DNA from: Amborella trichopoda
Taxonomy: Eukaryota > Streptophyta > Magnoliopsida > Amborellales > Amborellaceae
Assembly: GCF_000471905.2 (NCBI RefSeq)
Contig: NW_006500340.1
Location: 657,499-721,498, forward strand
Length of the DNA: 64,000 nucleotides
Direction of reading: 5' to 3'
The position numbers were made by a program, and so were the translations under genes. Positions 34,981 to 49,200 of the stretch are shown piece by piece (within the stretch, counting starts at the first letter, position 1; each line of letters opens with the position of its first letter). The notes under the pieces are model-generated. The model did not search any database and was not told the DNA's origin. It worked only from the letters and a program-made list of their open reading frames with translations.

Positions 34981-35435
34981 TTATGAATAAGAGAATGGAT
35001 GATAACCAACATGTAAGATCTAAGGAGCATGATAAGCCATGAAGACTAGGAACCTAGAAGTAACAGCTACACATCCAATTGATTTTGGTCATGAATTTAA
35101 AACCTTTTTTCCAGAAGAACCCATTGGCATTCAAGAAGTCATTTCATTTCATAATGTTAGTTTCCCAAATAAAATAGTCAACGATGAGATATATTTCTGT
35201 AGAAAATCGTGTTCTCTCCATTGATGAAAATGATGTTACTATGGTCCGATGGGACTCAAAAGTTAGTTGACTTGCGATCAAGTTTTAAGGCAGTAGGCTA
35301 CGATAGACTCGATCAGACCCAAGACTCGATGGGTAGACTCGACCTCGGATCTAGATATGAGTCTAACTTTTGGATATGAAATGTCAGATCTGGATCCAAA
35401 GCATGGACCCGACCAATTGCTACCGCTATCTAGCT

Positions 35436-35645
35436 ACAACTCCCTATATTCTCATTTTCATCTAAGAAAGAACGATGTTAATTCAATGTCCCAACTAGAC
35501 TATGTTAGAGTCATTGGTTGCATTATGTATGTCGTCTATTGCACTTGGCTTAAGATATTTTAGATGAATTATAGACTGTGGGAAACATTATGTTGATTAT
35601 CCAACTGGCCATGATGCAAATTGGATTTCATATTTAAATGAAGGG
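35436..35645 (+). mobile_element. Ty1/copia polyprotein remnant
   Basis: Two pieces of a copia reverse transcriptase/RNase H region survive in different frames: SQLDYVRVIGCIMYVVYCT (compare the family SQLEYARVIGSLMY...CTRPD) and, about 60 bases on, GHDANWIS (family SDANWIS). The expected RPDIAYA segment is deleted. No LTRs are seen around it, so this is a dead fragment. Confidence 0.65.
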
Positions 35646-35650
35646 AAGGA

Positions 35651-36014
35651 TGAGGTTTGTATTAGGCTGAAGCTCTAGACAATCAAAGCAAGACGTAATT
35701 TCAAGTAGTGCTAAGCTATATTGTTTCAGTTTCAAAAATCTTTATTATGGCCTGAAATTTTATTTTTATCTCTAATTATAAAATTCAAAGATCTAAAATA
35801 GTGTAGATTAAATGCATATGTGAACATTTTAAAATCTAGATAATACATTACAAGATACACTATTTTTTAGATTTGAACTTTATTTTTTCTCATATCCATA
35901 AATCTTGAGGTCGAGATGAATCTAATTTGAAGATTTTACAGCATTGAAACTACCTGAATTTTTTATGTACACCTTAATTTGACTGCTTAAGGTTTCACCC
36001 CCTATAAAAACTTC
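35651..36014. mobile_element. MITE of the GGTTGCAACC family
   Basis: The left end GAGGTTTGTATTAGGCTGAA and the inverted right end (TAAGGTTTCACCCCCTATAA) fit the family. Internal phrases ATTACAAGATACACTATTTT and AAATCTTGAGGTCGAGATGA are shared. Confidence 0.6.
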
Positions 36015-37199
36015 TTCTTAAAGGAATCAAAGTAAAATTTACAAACCTTGAAGCCTACGAGTGGTGACGTACTCTCTTTGGTGCATTCTCTCTCTCTCTA
36101 ACATAGCTTCATTGTAAAGTGAAGCATGGCATCATTTTTTAGCCATTAAGCAATTAACAATGCAGAAATAAAAACGTACTTATCTAATACTTTTCCCACA
36201 AGCTTGTACTTTCTTTATTTTTATTGCCATGCGTATTAAACACTCGTACAAATGGCAAGTGGTTTGAGGACATCAACCACTTGGTCAAGGAGGACCACAT
36301 TTGTCTTCATAATCACTTATTCTTCATATTATATCTATTTATTTAATTTAATTTTGTATTTTATAGTTTGGGGAAAGGTTCCTGTATTCCCAGTTCTATA
36401 CTTCTTCTCTATTCAGCCAGCAGTTCAATTTAGATCAAGTGAGCTGTTGACCGTTTGATCTAGATCCGACACCATAAAGTATTTTATTTTAAATTTTTAT
36501 TCTACAAATTTTATAGTACGTGTTATCATCTCAATGGGACGAACCTAACAAAATATTTTTTTACGAAATTAAATCACTAAAATAGCTATAAAACATTAAG
36601 GGATATTTTGATTATTTTATTTTATCGAGTATTTTTTTTTATAGGTGCGAGTTTAAGAGAGGATTGGAAGCCCAAAATTTTGTGTCAAAATGTTTTGAAG
36701 AAAAAAATTTAAAATAAAATAGTGTAGAGACGTGACATTGTAATAAGATCCATCTAATCATTCATTCAGATCTGACGGCTATATAAGGGGAAGTATATAA
36801 CTACTGTACATTAGGGGAAGTATAGAAAGCTTGTCCTACAGTTTTTATCGTGATAAAAAAATTCCTAAACCAAATCAGAATTACCATATCTAACTGAGAT
36901 TGTCTGATTCTGCTTCTAGGAATCCCATATTTGATTCAGTTTTTTGGGTTCTAGGTTTGTTTGAATTTTTTTTGTTAAATATAGCTCGATGCTCAAGAAT
37001 CTCCTAATTTGATGGATTGAACTGAATCAGAGCTTGGCGAGTGGAAGCTTGATTTCGAATTTTCAAACACTGGGTTGTACTATAAGAACTAAGTTGATAA
37101 AAAACATTGTAAGTCAAAGAACATCGAACACTAATTCCAAATCGCATTGAGTGTGGACTGCATGATATTGTATCTTTATGTGTGCATGCGCATGTGACA

Positions 37200-37390
37200 G
37201 CGAGAGCTTAACAATGAATAAAATGAATCACATATTTTCATTATTTGAATCTTTTTTTTCATATCTTATATCTCAAGTCAAGATGATCAATTTGAAGGAT
37301 TTTTTTAGCATCGGAACACCCTTTTTCTATGGGTTCGTAAGATGTATCTTACTTAAATTGCATAAAGTTAATGCTTTGTATGAACCTTTA
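37200..37390. mobile_element. Partial MITE of the GGTTGCAACC family
   Basis: Only the right part is recognisable (TATATCTCAAGTCAAGATGA, then GCATAAAGTTAATGCTTTGT and ATGAACC). It directly abuts the MITE at 37405. Confidence 0.45.
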
Positions 37391-37404
37391 AAAAAAACAA
37401 AAAA

Positions 37405-37625
37405 GTATAGAATAAGACCATTTACCTTTAGTACGAGGTGAGACATTAATCTTGATCATTGGATGTGAAATTGGATTGTTGTAATTATTTTATTGATCAA
37501 GCTCAAATTTCCAAATAAATTTTTTCAAACTTTATGATGTATCAAAGCTATCAAATTTCATATCTGATGATTGTAAGTAATTATAAACACCTTGTATCAA
37601 AGTTAAATGGTATCGATATATGTAA
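37405..37625. mobile_element. MITE, ATGAGACCATTTACCTT family, copy 3
   Basis: The left end ATAAGACCATTTACCTTTAG and right end with CCTTGTATCAAAGTTAAATG are inverted. The interior TCATTGGATGTGAAATTGGA is shared with copies 1 and 2. Confidence 0.65.
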
Positions 37626-38136
37626 CCCCAAAACAAAAATAAATGCATTCACAAAGACATAAGAGAGAGAAAGTATGAGAGAGAGAGAGGGAAGCCCATC
37701 TAGATACAACAAAGTGAAAATTGTGACCTCCACTAGCAACATGGGTATAGGTAGATATATCAAAGAAGTGAGTGGACATTTTGGAGGTTCATATAATTTG
37801 GAATGTTTTGGTTTGAATAGAGCACTGTTTGTGGCCCAAATTCAAACAACATGTCCTCTTCCTTGAGAATGGAAAATGGGAAACCCTCCAAATTGTACAT
37901 TGCCAATTTGTTAAAGACAAACCTGTCCACACCATGTTCTTTCATACAAGGACAGGAAAATTTGCCAAAGTACACTTAGTTTACCAATTATTTACCCTTC
38001 CAAAGGTTAAACTATTTCAACTTCGGTAGGTAGATCATCTACCTATAGATCCGATATTTGATTATTGGATCTATCTCATATGGCGATCTAAAAAATATTA
38101 AAAAATAAAAAAATAAAAAAATAAATTTACAGGGAT

Positions 38137-38516
38137 CCCTTATGCTCAAACTTTAAATAGAATTAAATATGAACTTAAAAAATCCATAAGAAAAGGTGTT
38201 TTAATATTGAAAAACCCTCTAATTGATCAACTCGACATCGAGAAACATGAACATGAAGAAGAGAAAAAGAAGATTTTTAGTCTAAAAAATAATGCATCTT
38301 GCAACATATTAGCTAGACTGTCCATTTTCAAGATTTTCATGTGTTTATAAATATATTTAATTTTAATTATTTTTAAAATTTAAAATATTATAATTAAATA
38401 TAAAAATAAAAATTGAGATAATCTTAAAACTTTTTATACCAAAATCACGTATTATAATAAAATTTCGAGAAGCACCTTAATTAGATTGTTAAAAGTTGCA
38501 ACCTTACATAAACCAC
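38137..38516. mobile_element. MITE of the GGTTGCAACC family (left end eroded)
   Basis: The right end AAAAGTTGCAACCTTACATA is good. The interior has GATCAACTCGACATCGAGAA and CTGTCCATTTTCAAGATTTT. The left terminus has decayed. Confidence 0.6.
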
Positions 38517-39640
38517 GAAATCCAGTAGAGTGTAGTCACTAAATTCGTAGGGTATAAGCGGCAATAAGAAAAAGACAAGCTTCTCTTGGGAAATTTAATA
38601 ATTTTAAGGGCTCCCTTGATATTTCATACAGCCGTTGGAGTTTTCCTAGTCATTTTTCTCTAGGGCAAATTTCTCCTTGACAAATACGCCACTTGCCATT
38701 CTTAGCGGTTTTCGTTTTGGAGGTTTCGAGGATCGATGAGTTACGATAAAGATACTTTCAAATTTTGCAAAGACCAAATTACCCTCACTCTATACTAATT
38801 TCCTTATTAAGTCATTGAACGGGTCAAAGCTCTTATATAGCTTTATACCTTAAAACCACTACATTTTTTACCTACGAAAATTATGCTTTTCTAATTTTTG
38901 GGGCCCAATACCAATTCCACTCATTAAACATCTCCATTGAGTTTGGAGAATAGCACAAATATCATTGAAGATTGTGTAATGGTTGTATGATTTTGAAAAA
39001 TGTTTGAGTTTTGACGCGTGTGATTTCTCACTAAAATTCAAAGCTCTGGTTGGTTTGAATTCAATTTTCTTGCCATATCTTATATTATCAAGATTATTCA
39101 ACAGGTTTATATATCAAGTTTTAACAACTCTATGTTCTTATGCAAAAACTTGATGCCATTCATGAATTTTAGTGGCTCAACTCATATTTATCTAGTGTTT
39201 TCCAACTATTGAAGTTTGCTGCCATATCAGGGAACAAATGCAAAAACTAAGGGTGCAAAAGGTATCGGGAGCTAAATGACATAAATTTGGTTTTTGACAG
39301 ATAATTTTAAAATTAGTAATCCTAATTAAAATCATTATAGTTGGATTGGGATCAAGAGCTAAACACTTTCAGAGTCCTAAAATTTCCTTGATTCTCGTTG
39401 TTAGCTTTTATTTTTAGTTTTTTTTTGTTAAGTATAGCCCATATCGACTTATAAAACAAATCCATGAAAAAAAAAATTCACGATGACTTGAGGCCCGATT
39501 CCAATTTTTGACACACTCATTTTGACCTTGATAGAGTGAACCAATGAAACAAGAAAACACAAATTGACACAACACAAGAAAAAGCTTTGGCAATTTGAGA
39601 GAGGCAGAGGCAACACTAAAGTCTTGAGAAAAAAGTAGTT

Positions 39641-39790
39641 TACTAGTGGCCACAGTAAAAACTCATACTTGGGCTACAAAATCATCCGAGTGCTGTGGTT
39701 CTGTTTGCTCCAAGTGGTTCACTAGTGACCACAGTAAAAACTTATACTTTGCCTGTAAAATCATTTGAATATTGTGGTTCTGTTAATAAT
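39641..39790. repeat. 79-bp tandem duplication, with a relative at 32785-32870
   Basis: ACTAGTGGCCACAGTAAAAA at 39642 recurs at 39721 with few changes, and each copy ends with GTGGTTCTGTT. A related single copy (CACCATGGTAAAAA...GAATATTGTGG) lies near 32800, so the unit is dispersed as well as tandem. Confidence 0.65.
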
Positions 39791-40204
39791 TGAATGCATC
39801 AAATACATATCCAATACAGAGTAGTTTGAATTCCATTTTTAATGACTCAAACAAATCAAACATTCACAAGATTACCGATCCCCCATGGCTTTTCTCACTT
39901 GAAATCACATACTTGATTATTGCTAATTAATTGCTAGTTTAATATAAATGTAGATAACTCGGTGACATTGTCATATAGGCAAGGCTGCATTGTCATTAAA
40001 GATTTTACAAAGGACAAAAGTACAATACCTATTCTGATGAGTAATTATAACCTCTCAATCCTTAAAAGACATTTTCTTCCCTGGTTTATGTGCCTCCATT
40101 TTCTCTTACTGTAATAGTTTCTTTCTCATTCTCTCTCTTTCCCCTTCTCTCTAATCTTAGTTGAAAAATTTTGAGTTATATTTGCCATATCAAAGTTGAT
40201 TATA

Positions 40205-43200
40205 ATGCCTGACCATGGTTCCCAACAAACCCAAATACCCCTTCTCTCTCCTCACTCTACACCAAGTCCACCATTTCACAGTGACCCATCTTCTACAGGA
40301 AACCAACTGCTGGGTCATTATCCTTTGCCTCTAGCAAAGTATGAACAGGTTGCAGCTAATCCTCTGTTGTTCATGGAAACTCTGGAGAAGCTTCACAAAT
40401 CACTGGGAACAAAATTTATGTGAGTTCAGAGTATTAATGTGTGGTATTTTTTCTTTTTCTTTTTTATTGTTTTAAGACATTTGGACAAAGTTTTATGAGT
40501 TTAAAGTTTTTCATGCGTGAAGGTGCGCCATTTTTTATGGGTTGTTTCGGATTTTTGTAGGCCTCATTATTTATTTTTTCAAAAAAGATTTCTGGGTTTT
40601 TTTAATGGGGTTTCCCTAAAAATATTGTGTCGGTTTTTGTGGGTTTTCATGGTTTCGGGTTCGGTTGTTTGTTCTGGTTACTGGGTTATTCGGCTTGATT
40701 TTCTCGTTCTACTATTTTTATTTATCTCATTTTATTTGTTTACAGATTCACATATTTCCATAATTTGTTTTCTTCCCTGGCTTTTCCTTGTGTTGCAACT
40801 TGTTTGTTATATGATATTTTTAGCTTAGACATTGAATGCAAGTGTTTATTTCTTGTGACACATGGTAAAGTTCCCTTTTTTTTTTTTTTTTGAGGAAATA
40901 TTTTTTTGATATATATTTTGGTTGTCTGGTTGCGGAAGACAAGAACTTCTGCTCCCTTTAGTCAGTCTGTGGTTAGTTTATTATGGCTTTGGGGTTTGGT
41001 TTATTTGTTTCAAGGTGGGATTTTCAGATGGCATTTTGTTATGCCTAAAATCAAGGAATTTGTTATGCATTTCTCAGGTATTTATTATGCATGGTTAATC
41101 ATTTTCATATTTGTAAACATAAAAAAGAAATTTATCAAATCATATTTAACATCTCACCCATATCTTTTGACCTTGCTTCAAATAGTCTATTCATCTGGTC
41201 AAATTTCAAATAGCCAATCAATTGCGTGTTACAATGGGTTTGAAATTCATCACACCTATGGTGAGATGTTAAATAGTTCAACATCTAGGTGTGATTTGAT
41301 AAATTTCCCTCAAATAAAAAATAACCTTAGTGACTTAGTGTAAGGGACCTGAGCTGTGTTGTTGGGTCATCTTGTTTTGCATGAGGAACCCTTGAACCCC
41401 CTCATACAAATTAGCACGCCATGGTCAGGGAGGAAAACTATCAGTAATGTAGGTTTCATGAACTAGAATTTGATGGCCATTTTTTGCATATACAACAAAG
41501 TGTTAATTTTACACATCACACATGTTACGGTTGGCTTTGCGAGGGTTAAACTTTACAAACAAAAGCATGATTATATTTGTAATGGAAGCTGATCAAACAT
41601 GGTGATTTCAATATAGTGTGTTTGTTCTATCACGATTGTATATGTCTTGACCTAGAGTTCAGTTTGGTAGAGGTCTAGCAAAGTGGTGCTTGTGATGCAA
41701 TGGAGGATTTGATTTTTGGTTGGGGACTTGCTGGATAGTAAAAAGCCATCCAAAGAGAAGCACCCTGGTGGAGTAGGGGTTGTTCAAAGTGAGCATGTCT
41801 TGCTCTAAGACCCCTGGCAAACGTATTTTATAAAGGAAATACTGACACTGTCCCACTCTATTCCCACTTCAACATTCAATTAACCCACCAAAAAAATAAA
41901 AAAAAAATAAAGTTTGAATCACAATGGGTGCGACAAGAACACCACAATTTGGTAAGAACAATAAGTTCCTTGTCCCTAGGATCCCTTGTGAAGAGTGGAA
42001 ATAAAACATGTCGCCACCCTGCTGCTCAAAATAATCTCTATTGATGCTCTCTGTTTGATGGCATTGGGAGCATTCTTTGAGAACTGGGTTGGTATGAAGC
42101 GTTGCGTTCATTGATCTACACTTAAGACTGGGTGAAAATGTCATCCCTAACCCTAAATCTGGTCTCTTTACTCAACTGTGCTCCTATGGTTTCTATACCT
42201 GTGGTTCCATGTAATTAGGAGGAAGTTTTTTCATGTGCCTTTGGATGCTGATACACTTGCAAATCAAGCAGCATTGAACATGATTTGGAGTATGCGATAC
42301 GAGGAAGTCTGTTGGCTCTGTGATAGGTTGGTTCTGGTTTGAGATTTTCTTGCATTTTACTTTATTGAATAAGTCACCAACAAACGACCATGGAACCAAC
42401 CACTTTCATTGCTCTCAATCGAGGAGTTTGAGTGGTTACTTGAGGGTATAATAAATTTGATTGTATTGAAAGCCTGGGGGTGCAAAATGGGATGGGAGAT
42501 GGGACACTGTTAGCTTTTAGATATCATTTCTCCAAGGACCATCATGGATTTAACCAAGTGACGAATGTATAAAATTTTGGTATGCCTAGCTTTTCTTAGA
42601 TGAGCATAGTCATGGTGTTGATACCAAACCTGGAGTATTTCTACGCAAAAGTGTTGGAGAAACCTACATTACCTGGAATTCATTTATGGTCAGATTTGGA
42701 AACTCTGTGAGTCCAACTTGGGCTCATCATAGTTAGGCCCCTGAGCCCTGAACCCTCCCACACTCATCAGGTGAGTACTGTAGCAGTATTTGCCCATATT
42801 ACTATGGCAACTTAGGGAGTAATGTAGCAACTCAGTGAGTTTTTGATAGACTTGGCAAGTCTACAAAAGAACACTCAAAATCTCAGATTTGCATATTGAA
42901 TAGGGAAATACAATTTTGCCGAAAAGTTTAAGAGTGTATGAAAATAAAATCTACATTTCATCATTTTGCAATTTGTATACAGGTTTTCTCGATCTTTTAT
43001 GATATTTCATTTTTCTTCCTTTTTTATATTTTCTGAATTTTCCCAAATTTGGTATTTTTTTCTTTGGCAAGTCCACTTGAGATTGACTTGCTTCGGGCAA
43101 CCACAGAGTCCTAGAGTGAGTTTGGGTTTTAAAACATTGTTTGTGAGCATTTGAAATTGGCAACTCTATGGATATTAGTAGAAGAAATAAATTTTGGTAC

Positions 43201-46200
43201 AATTACTGGACATGTTAATGGATTTATTTTCAACATATGGAACATAAGGCCAGTGTTAAAAAATTTGGCTGTGGTGGCTAGGAAAAAAAAAAGCCTGATA
43301 TTGGCCTAGGTGGATGCCTCAAGCAGACGTGCTCCTAGGTGCCCAAGGTGGGTGCCTAGTACCACCCCGTCAAAGAAAGAAAAAAAACGAAGTAAAGCTC
43401 CTTTTTAAAAAAAAAAAAAAAACCAAAGACCTATAAAAATGGTTAAGCCCCTCCTCTCTCTAGCTTTGGGGCCATGTGCTCTCTCTCTCTCACTTTATGT
43501 ATAAGAAGCAGCAGATGACCTCCAAGTGTTCGATGCAAGGCCTCTCTCTCTGTCTCACACACACACATACACACAAACATATAGATGGACCGAAGATGAC
43601 CTCCAAGTGGTCGCTACAAGGCTTTTCTCTCTCCAACCCCCACCCCACCTTTGGGGGACTCATATTCTCTCTACATATACTTAGAAGAAACAAAAGAACA
43701 TGCTGTCTAAGTGTTCGATTCGAGGCCTCTTTCTCAGACACTCTCTCACACACACACGGATACATATAATCTTTCTCTCTCTCTCTCTCGCAATCTACAT
43801 ATCATCATCATTAGCATCATCCGAGCACTCTAATATAAGATAAGAAAAAAAGAAAATAATCTCTAAGGGCATGTTTGGTACACGTGAAAATGCTTCTCGA
43901 AAAGTATTTTCGTATGAAAAAGCTCCCTCATGTGATTAGGTGTGGGAATTTCTTCACATCAATTGGCACCATGTTGGTGCGAAAATAATGTATGGGAAGT
44001 ATATTCACATGTACCAAATCTGCCCTAAGTGTTTGATATTCGGCCTCGCACCTACACACATATTATCTATCTCATCATCACATCATCATCATCATCATCA
44101 TAGCCTTTGTCTAATTAATTGGGGTCGGCTACATGAATCCTGGTCTGCCATTCTGCCCTATTAAAAGACATACCCTCAAGGAGGCCAAAAGTCCCTATAT
44201 TTTTTCAGATTCCTTCCAGTCATGTCCTTTTGGGCCTTACCTCTTGCCCTTTTCAATTCTTCCACGTGAACCAACTCGCAACTCCTAACAAGTGCTGTAC
44301 TGAGTCGGTGCCACACATGGCCTGCCCACCTAAGTCTGCTCTCTCTCATCTTATTACCTATCCACCCCTAAATTTCCAGATGGATTCATTTCAAATTCTA
44401 TCCCTTCTTGTCTTGCCACTCGTACATCTCAACATTCACAACATCCTCATCTCTGTTACACTCATTTTATGGGTATGTTGTTTTTTGTCCTCCCAACATT
44501 TCGCCCCATAGAGCAAAGCTAATCTTGTAGCTGTCCTATAGAACTTGCCTTTTTGTTTCATTAGTATACGATGATCACATAAAATTCCAATTGCACATCT
44601 CCACTTCGCCCACCCAACTCTAATTATGTATGCAACATCTTCCTCAATCTCTCAATTTTCCTGGACTCAATCTATGTGTGTGTGTGTGTGTGAAAATGAC
44701 TTTTACCATAAATATTTCATATACTTTGGAAATGGTATTTTGGTCTTTTTAAAATCCTTCCTAAACTCAATTTCAAATTCAAAAAGATTCTTTTTGATTA
44801 TGCCCTTCTTGAAATTTTCAAATAAGCCATTGTTAATATGCTTTTTTATATTTGTACGGACGTTTGATGTTAAAACTTTTGGAGTACTAAATTATATTCC
44901 TTATAATACCGTAAAAATCTATTTTCTTCTTCAGCTATGAAATTTGAAACTCAAAAAAATGATATAGATCAAGCTGATTTATAAATACTTGAAAATCTTG
45001 AAAACAGAAGGTTCAGATAAATTGTTATAAGGTGCACTATGTTTAGGACTTGAAATTATTTTTTTATTCGTATTTGTATATTTCGAGGTTGAGTTGATCA
45101 TTTGGAGGATTTTCCAACTTTGGAACACTCTCGTCTAGAGGATTTTTGAGGTGCACATTATTTCAATAGTATAAACTGGCGCATTATTTCAATAGTATAA
45201 ACTGTAAAGTCGATACCTCATGTAAACCCTTTATATATATATATATATATATATATACCAGCCGCCTAGTCAGTCAGGGCCCCTGGCCAACTAAGCGGCT
45301 GCTTTGCCTTTTTTAACATTGCATAATGCACAAAATTTATGTGTGTGTGCTATGTAATAATCAGATACGTAGGTCAAAGCCCCCTTCTTTCTCGCGACAG
45401 CTGACAAGTAAATAGAGGGCTTTGAGTCGAAGCAGGCTTTGGCTTTTATTTCAATTTATTACATCAACATGCTGTTTTTATTTGCTTTAAACATGCATGT
45501 ATATGTCGATGTGTGCTTGCATGGTTACATGCTTCCTATGTCGCCTCAATCAGGTCGTAATGACCGAAACTTGAGCAATATTTTCCCGCTTAACAACCTA
45601 GCCAGGCTGAGCCAGTTAGCTTGTCTATCAGGGTAGCCACATTCGAGCCAAGACAAGCTCAGCTTGAGCTTGTTTAATGTCATACATAACAAAGATATAT
45701 TATTTTGATCTCACATCAAGGCAGGATCTCATGTTAACAGATTAGTTAATCACTCCTTCAAAAAAAAAAAAACCATGTTAAAAGATTATATTATATCTCA
45801 TAGAAATTATATTGCATATTGCCTTGTTTATACGCATATGCTCAGCTTGTTTATAGCTTGACTTGCCTAATCCATGGGGTTATTTAAGTAAACAAGTCAA
45901 GCCTAGCCAAGGAAAGCACAATCTTATCTTTGGTTTTCCCTTAGTCAAGCCAAGCTCAAGCAGGTCCTCTGCACATGCAAAGACATGCTGTAACACACCC
46001 AAGTCAAATTGGCTTGGGTTGTTGATTCCCATATGTGTTAACTTTGTGAACATCGTTCTCTTGCTGTAGTTATTATGGTACGAGCTTAATATGAGGTACA
46101 GTGGAATGCCTCCTCTAGATTTGGTCCTTTTCCTTGATCTAGTTGATATCTCAGGGAGGCTTCTCACGTCCCCAATTGACCTGATTACTTTCGGTCATAC

Positions 46201-49200
46201 CATCTGCTTTTGAATAGGAGTCACTTTCTCAGGAGGTTCTCAAGACGTCCACCCTGAACCAAAAAGAAAAACAAATAAATTAATAAATAAATAAATTCTG
46301 TAGAGGCATTGCTTGTTGGCAATCTCATTAGGGGGGACATAATGATACTAACTTTAAGTGCTTTATTGTTGGGGAGAGGATTGATGGTTTAGTGTGTTGG
46401 TATGGGCATTTATCATTTAGAACTTCTGAGGTGAGAGATGAAGGACCTGATAAAGGACTGGAAGAATGTTGTGAGTGTTGAAGATATGTGGCATTGAGTT
46501 TTGATGATTTGGGAGTTGTCTTATCTTTTATAATATATTCAGAAATTTAACTTTGGTGGTTCTTTTCTCATCTCAATCTGGCTGGCCTGGAGAGGTTTAC
46601 TGGTAGCAAGGTAGGTTTGATCCAGAATTATCGTATAAGTGGATTAATTGGGGCTTTGGAACTAATTGCTACAAGGAAGTTGCCTCTGTTGTGGTCCGTA
46701 CTTTTTGTCACTTTATTTTTCTGGTCTTCAAGTATTTTTCTAGTCTTTTGATAAAAGGATTCTTTCAAAGTGAATCTATGGACCAGTTGGCATATGTGTT
46801 ACTGAACCATATCAACACACTAAACCAACACTTGCCTTTTTCCTTTGGATGTTGGTATATGTCTTAATGGCATTTTGGAGATCTCTAGGACATGGAGTAT
46901 CAACAAAGGAAGAGACTTTTTCTTTTCTTATTTTGTTGAGAGAATGTAGAGAGAGAAACTCAGCATGACCCTCCACCTTGCGCCTCAGTGGCTCTTCATG
47001 TATGGGCCAAACAACTTGCCACAACAAACTTCTTGTTCGTCCCTGTCTCCTCCTGCAAAATCGCAAACTCTCTCACTTTCTCAATCAGCTCTTCCAAACC
47101 CTCCACCCCTGAACTCCGATAATCCAGCGCCTTCTTATATCTTTGTTTATAGAGAAGCTCAAAACTGTCCAACAAAATTTGCCTTGCATAGCTCACTAAA
47201 AGCTCCTCTAACTCACGTGAGAACTCCCTTATCTGATCAATCAACCCAACTTCTTGGAAAATGTTTTCGTGGCATGTTTTGGGTGCCTACAGAATTTGGG
47301 ACTTCAATGCTAGGGATACGTTCCTCATATTGTAACATAATGGTTGTAACCTGTTACCATAGCAACTAGAGAAAAAGCTTTTTAAAAAGAAAATTCTGTT
47401 TGGTAAGAGAGCTTTCAGTCTCTCACTTGCATATTTTAAACAATTAAGAACAAAGAAAATGCTAGACGAATAGAGGAAAAATATTGTGGTACCTAGTTAC
47501 AAGAACAAAGGAGACACAAAATTGTGCAAATTATTGAGGGATTAAGCTTATGAGCCATACTATGAAGCTTTGGGAGAGAGTCATTGAGCAACGGCTGAGG
47601 CATGAAACGAGTGTATCTGAAAATCAATTTGGTTTTATGCCATGAAGGTCAACAACTGAGGCTATTTTCCTACTTAGGCAACTGATTGAGAAATTTAGGG
47701 CGAAGGGCAAAGACCTCCACATGATCTTTATTGATCTTGAGAAAGCTTATGATAGAGTACCTCGAGAATTGATTTGGCTGGTGTTGAAAAAGAAAGACGT
47801 CTATAGACACTACATCAACTTGGTGAAAGATATGTACGATGGAGCACTAACTAGTGTACGAACAACTAGTGGAGAGACGGGGGAGTCTTCATCAAGGGTC
47901 AGCATTGAGCCCCGTACCTCTTTGTTTTTGTTATGGACGAGTTAACTAGACACCTACAGGATGAGGTACCGTGGTGCATGTTTTTCGCAGATGACATAGT
48001 TTTGATTGATGAGACCCGAAACGACGTCAACACAGTTAGAACTTTGGAGGGATGCTCTAGAATCCAAAGGTTTTAAAATTAGTTGGACTAAGACAAAATA
48101 GATGGAGTGCAAGTTTAGTAATAATAGGAGTAGAGATGAGGAAGTAATTAAGATTGATGGTCAGGAAGTGCAAAAAAGACCGCACTTTCAATATCTTGGG
48201 TTGATAATCCAGAAAAATGGAGAGATCGAAGAAGATGTCACGCACTGAATTAGAGCTAGGTGGGTGAAGTGGAGATGTGTGACTCAAATTTTATGTGATC
48301 GCCGCATACCTATGAGGCTGAAAGGCAAGTTCTATAGAACAATGGTGAGACCGGCTTTGCTTTATGGGACGGAATGTTGGGCGGACAAAAAATAATATAC
48401 TCAAAGAATGAGTGTGTGGCGGAGATTGGGATGTTGAGATGGATGAGTGACAAGACAAGAAGGGATAGAATTCGAAATGAATCTATTCGAGAGAATTTAT
48501 GCGTGACACCAATAAGCGATAAAATGAGAGAGAGTAGACTTAGATGGGATGACCATGTGTGGCGCTAACCAAGTATAACACATGTTAGGAGGTGCGAGTT
48601 AGTTCAAGTGGAAGGACTGAAATGGGTAAGCGGTAGGCCCAAAAGGACGTTGTTGGAAGTAGTCCGAAAAGATATGGGGACTTATGTCCTCACTGAAGAT
48701 ATGGCCTTTAATAGAGCAGAATGGAGAACTAAGATTCTTGTAGCCAACCCCAATTAATTGGGAAAAGGCTAAAATGATGATGATGAATTATGGATTGTTA
48801 GGAATGAAAATTTGAATTCAACTTTTGGTAAATGAGAGAAGGAAAGAATAATGTAAAAGCCTCATTTGTTGAGGAGGCAGAACCGCATAAGAGGATTTAG
48901 CAATTGAGGAGGAGGAAGAAGAGACGATTGCTGCCAAGGCATCACATGAAGGAAAAATGCATTGGTTATTCTTATGGCTACTAATATTGAAGAGGCTCAT
49001 ATCACTGATTATTCTTACTACAGTGTGAAGCCTGAGAAGGGTGATGACTGGATCTTTAAATTAGTGTTTTAGATTTGGTGGACCCTGCTTGTTCTTTGAT
49101 ATATCTCTTGTCATGATGCTTACTAAATGATCTGATACTGAAGCTCTATTTTAGACAATTTAAGTTGTTTCTTTTTGTTTCTTGTGGACTTCAAAGGAAA

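Larger units (their letters stand above)
30791..40204. other. 9.4 kb repeat-dominated intergenic region
   Basis: No intact gene is present. It contains MITEs of at least four families, a nested insertion, a copia remnant, several short tandem duplications and (CT)n/(AT)n tracts, listed separately where defined. The intervals 36040-37190 and 38520-39620 show nothing I recognise. Confidence 0.65.
43251..45321. mobile_element. 2.1 kb non-autonomous hAT element with nested insertions (8-bp TSD)
   Basis: The ends CAGTGTTAAAAAA and, reversed from the right, CAATGTTAAAAAA are inverted. The flanks CATAAGGC (43243-43250) and CATAATGC (45322-45329) match at seven of eight. The subterminal regions hold GCCTAGGTGG and CCGCCTAGTC motifs. 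Inside are a degenerate tandem array (about 43500-43760, continuing at 44026), a Tourist MITE, an antisense RTE tail and a GGTTGCAACC-family copy. No transposase is seen. Confidence 0.78.

Noticed and set aside
40906-41343. 145-codon plus-strand frame
   Set aside because: It lies in the giant intron, is low in complexity, spans a short inverted-repeat element and resembles no protein family I know.
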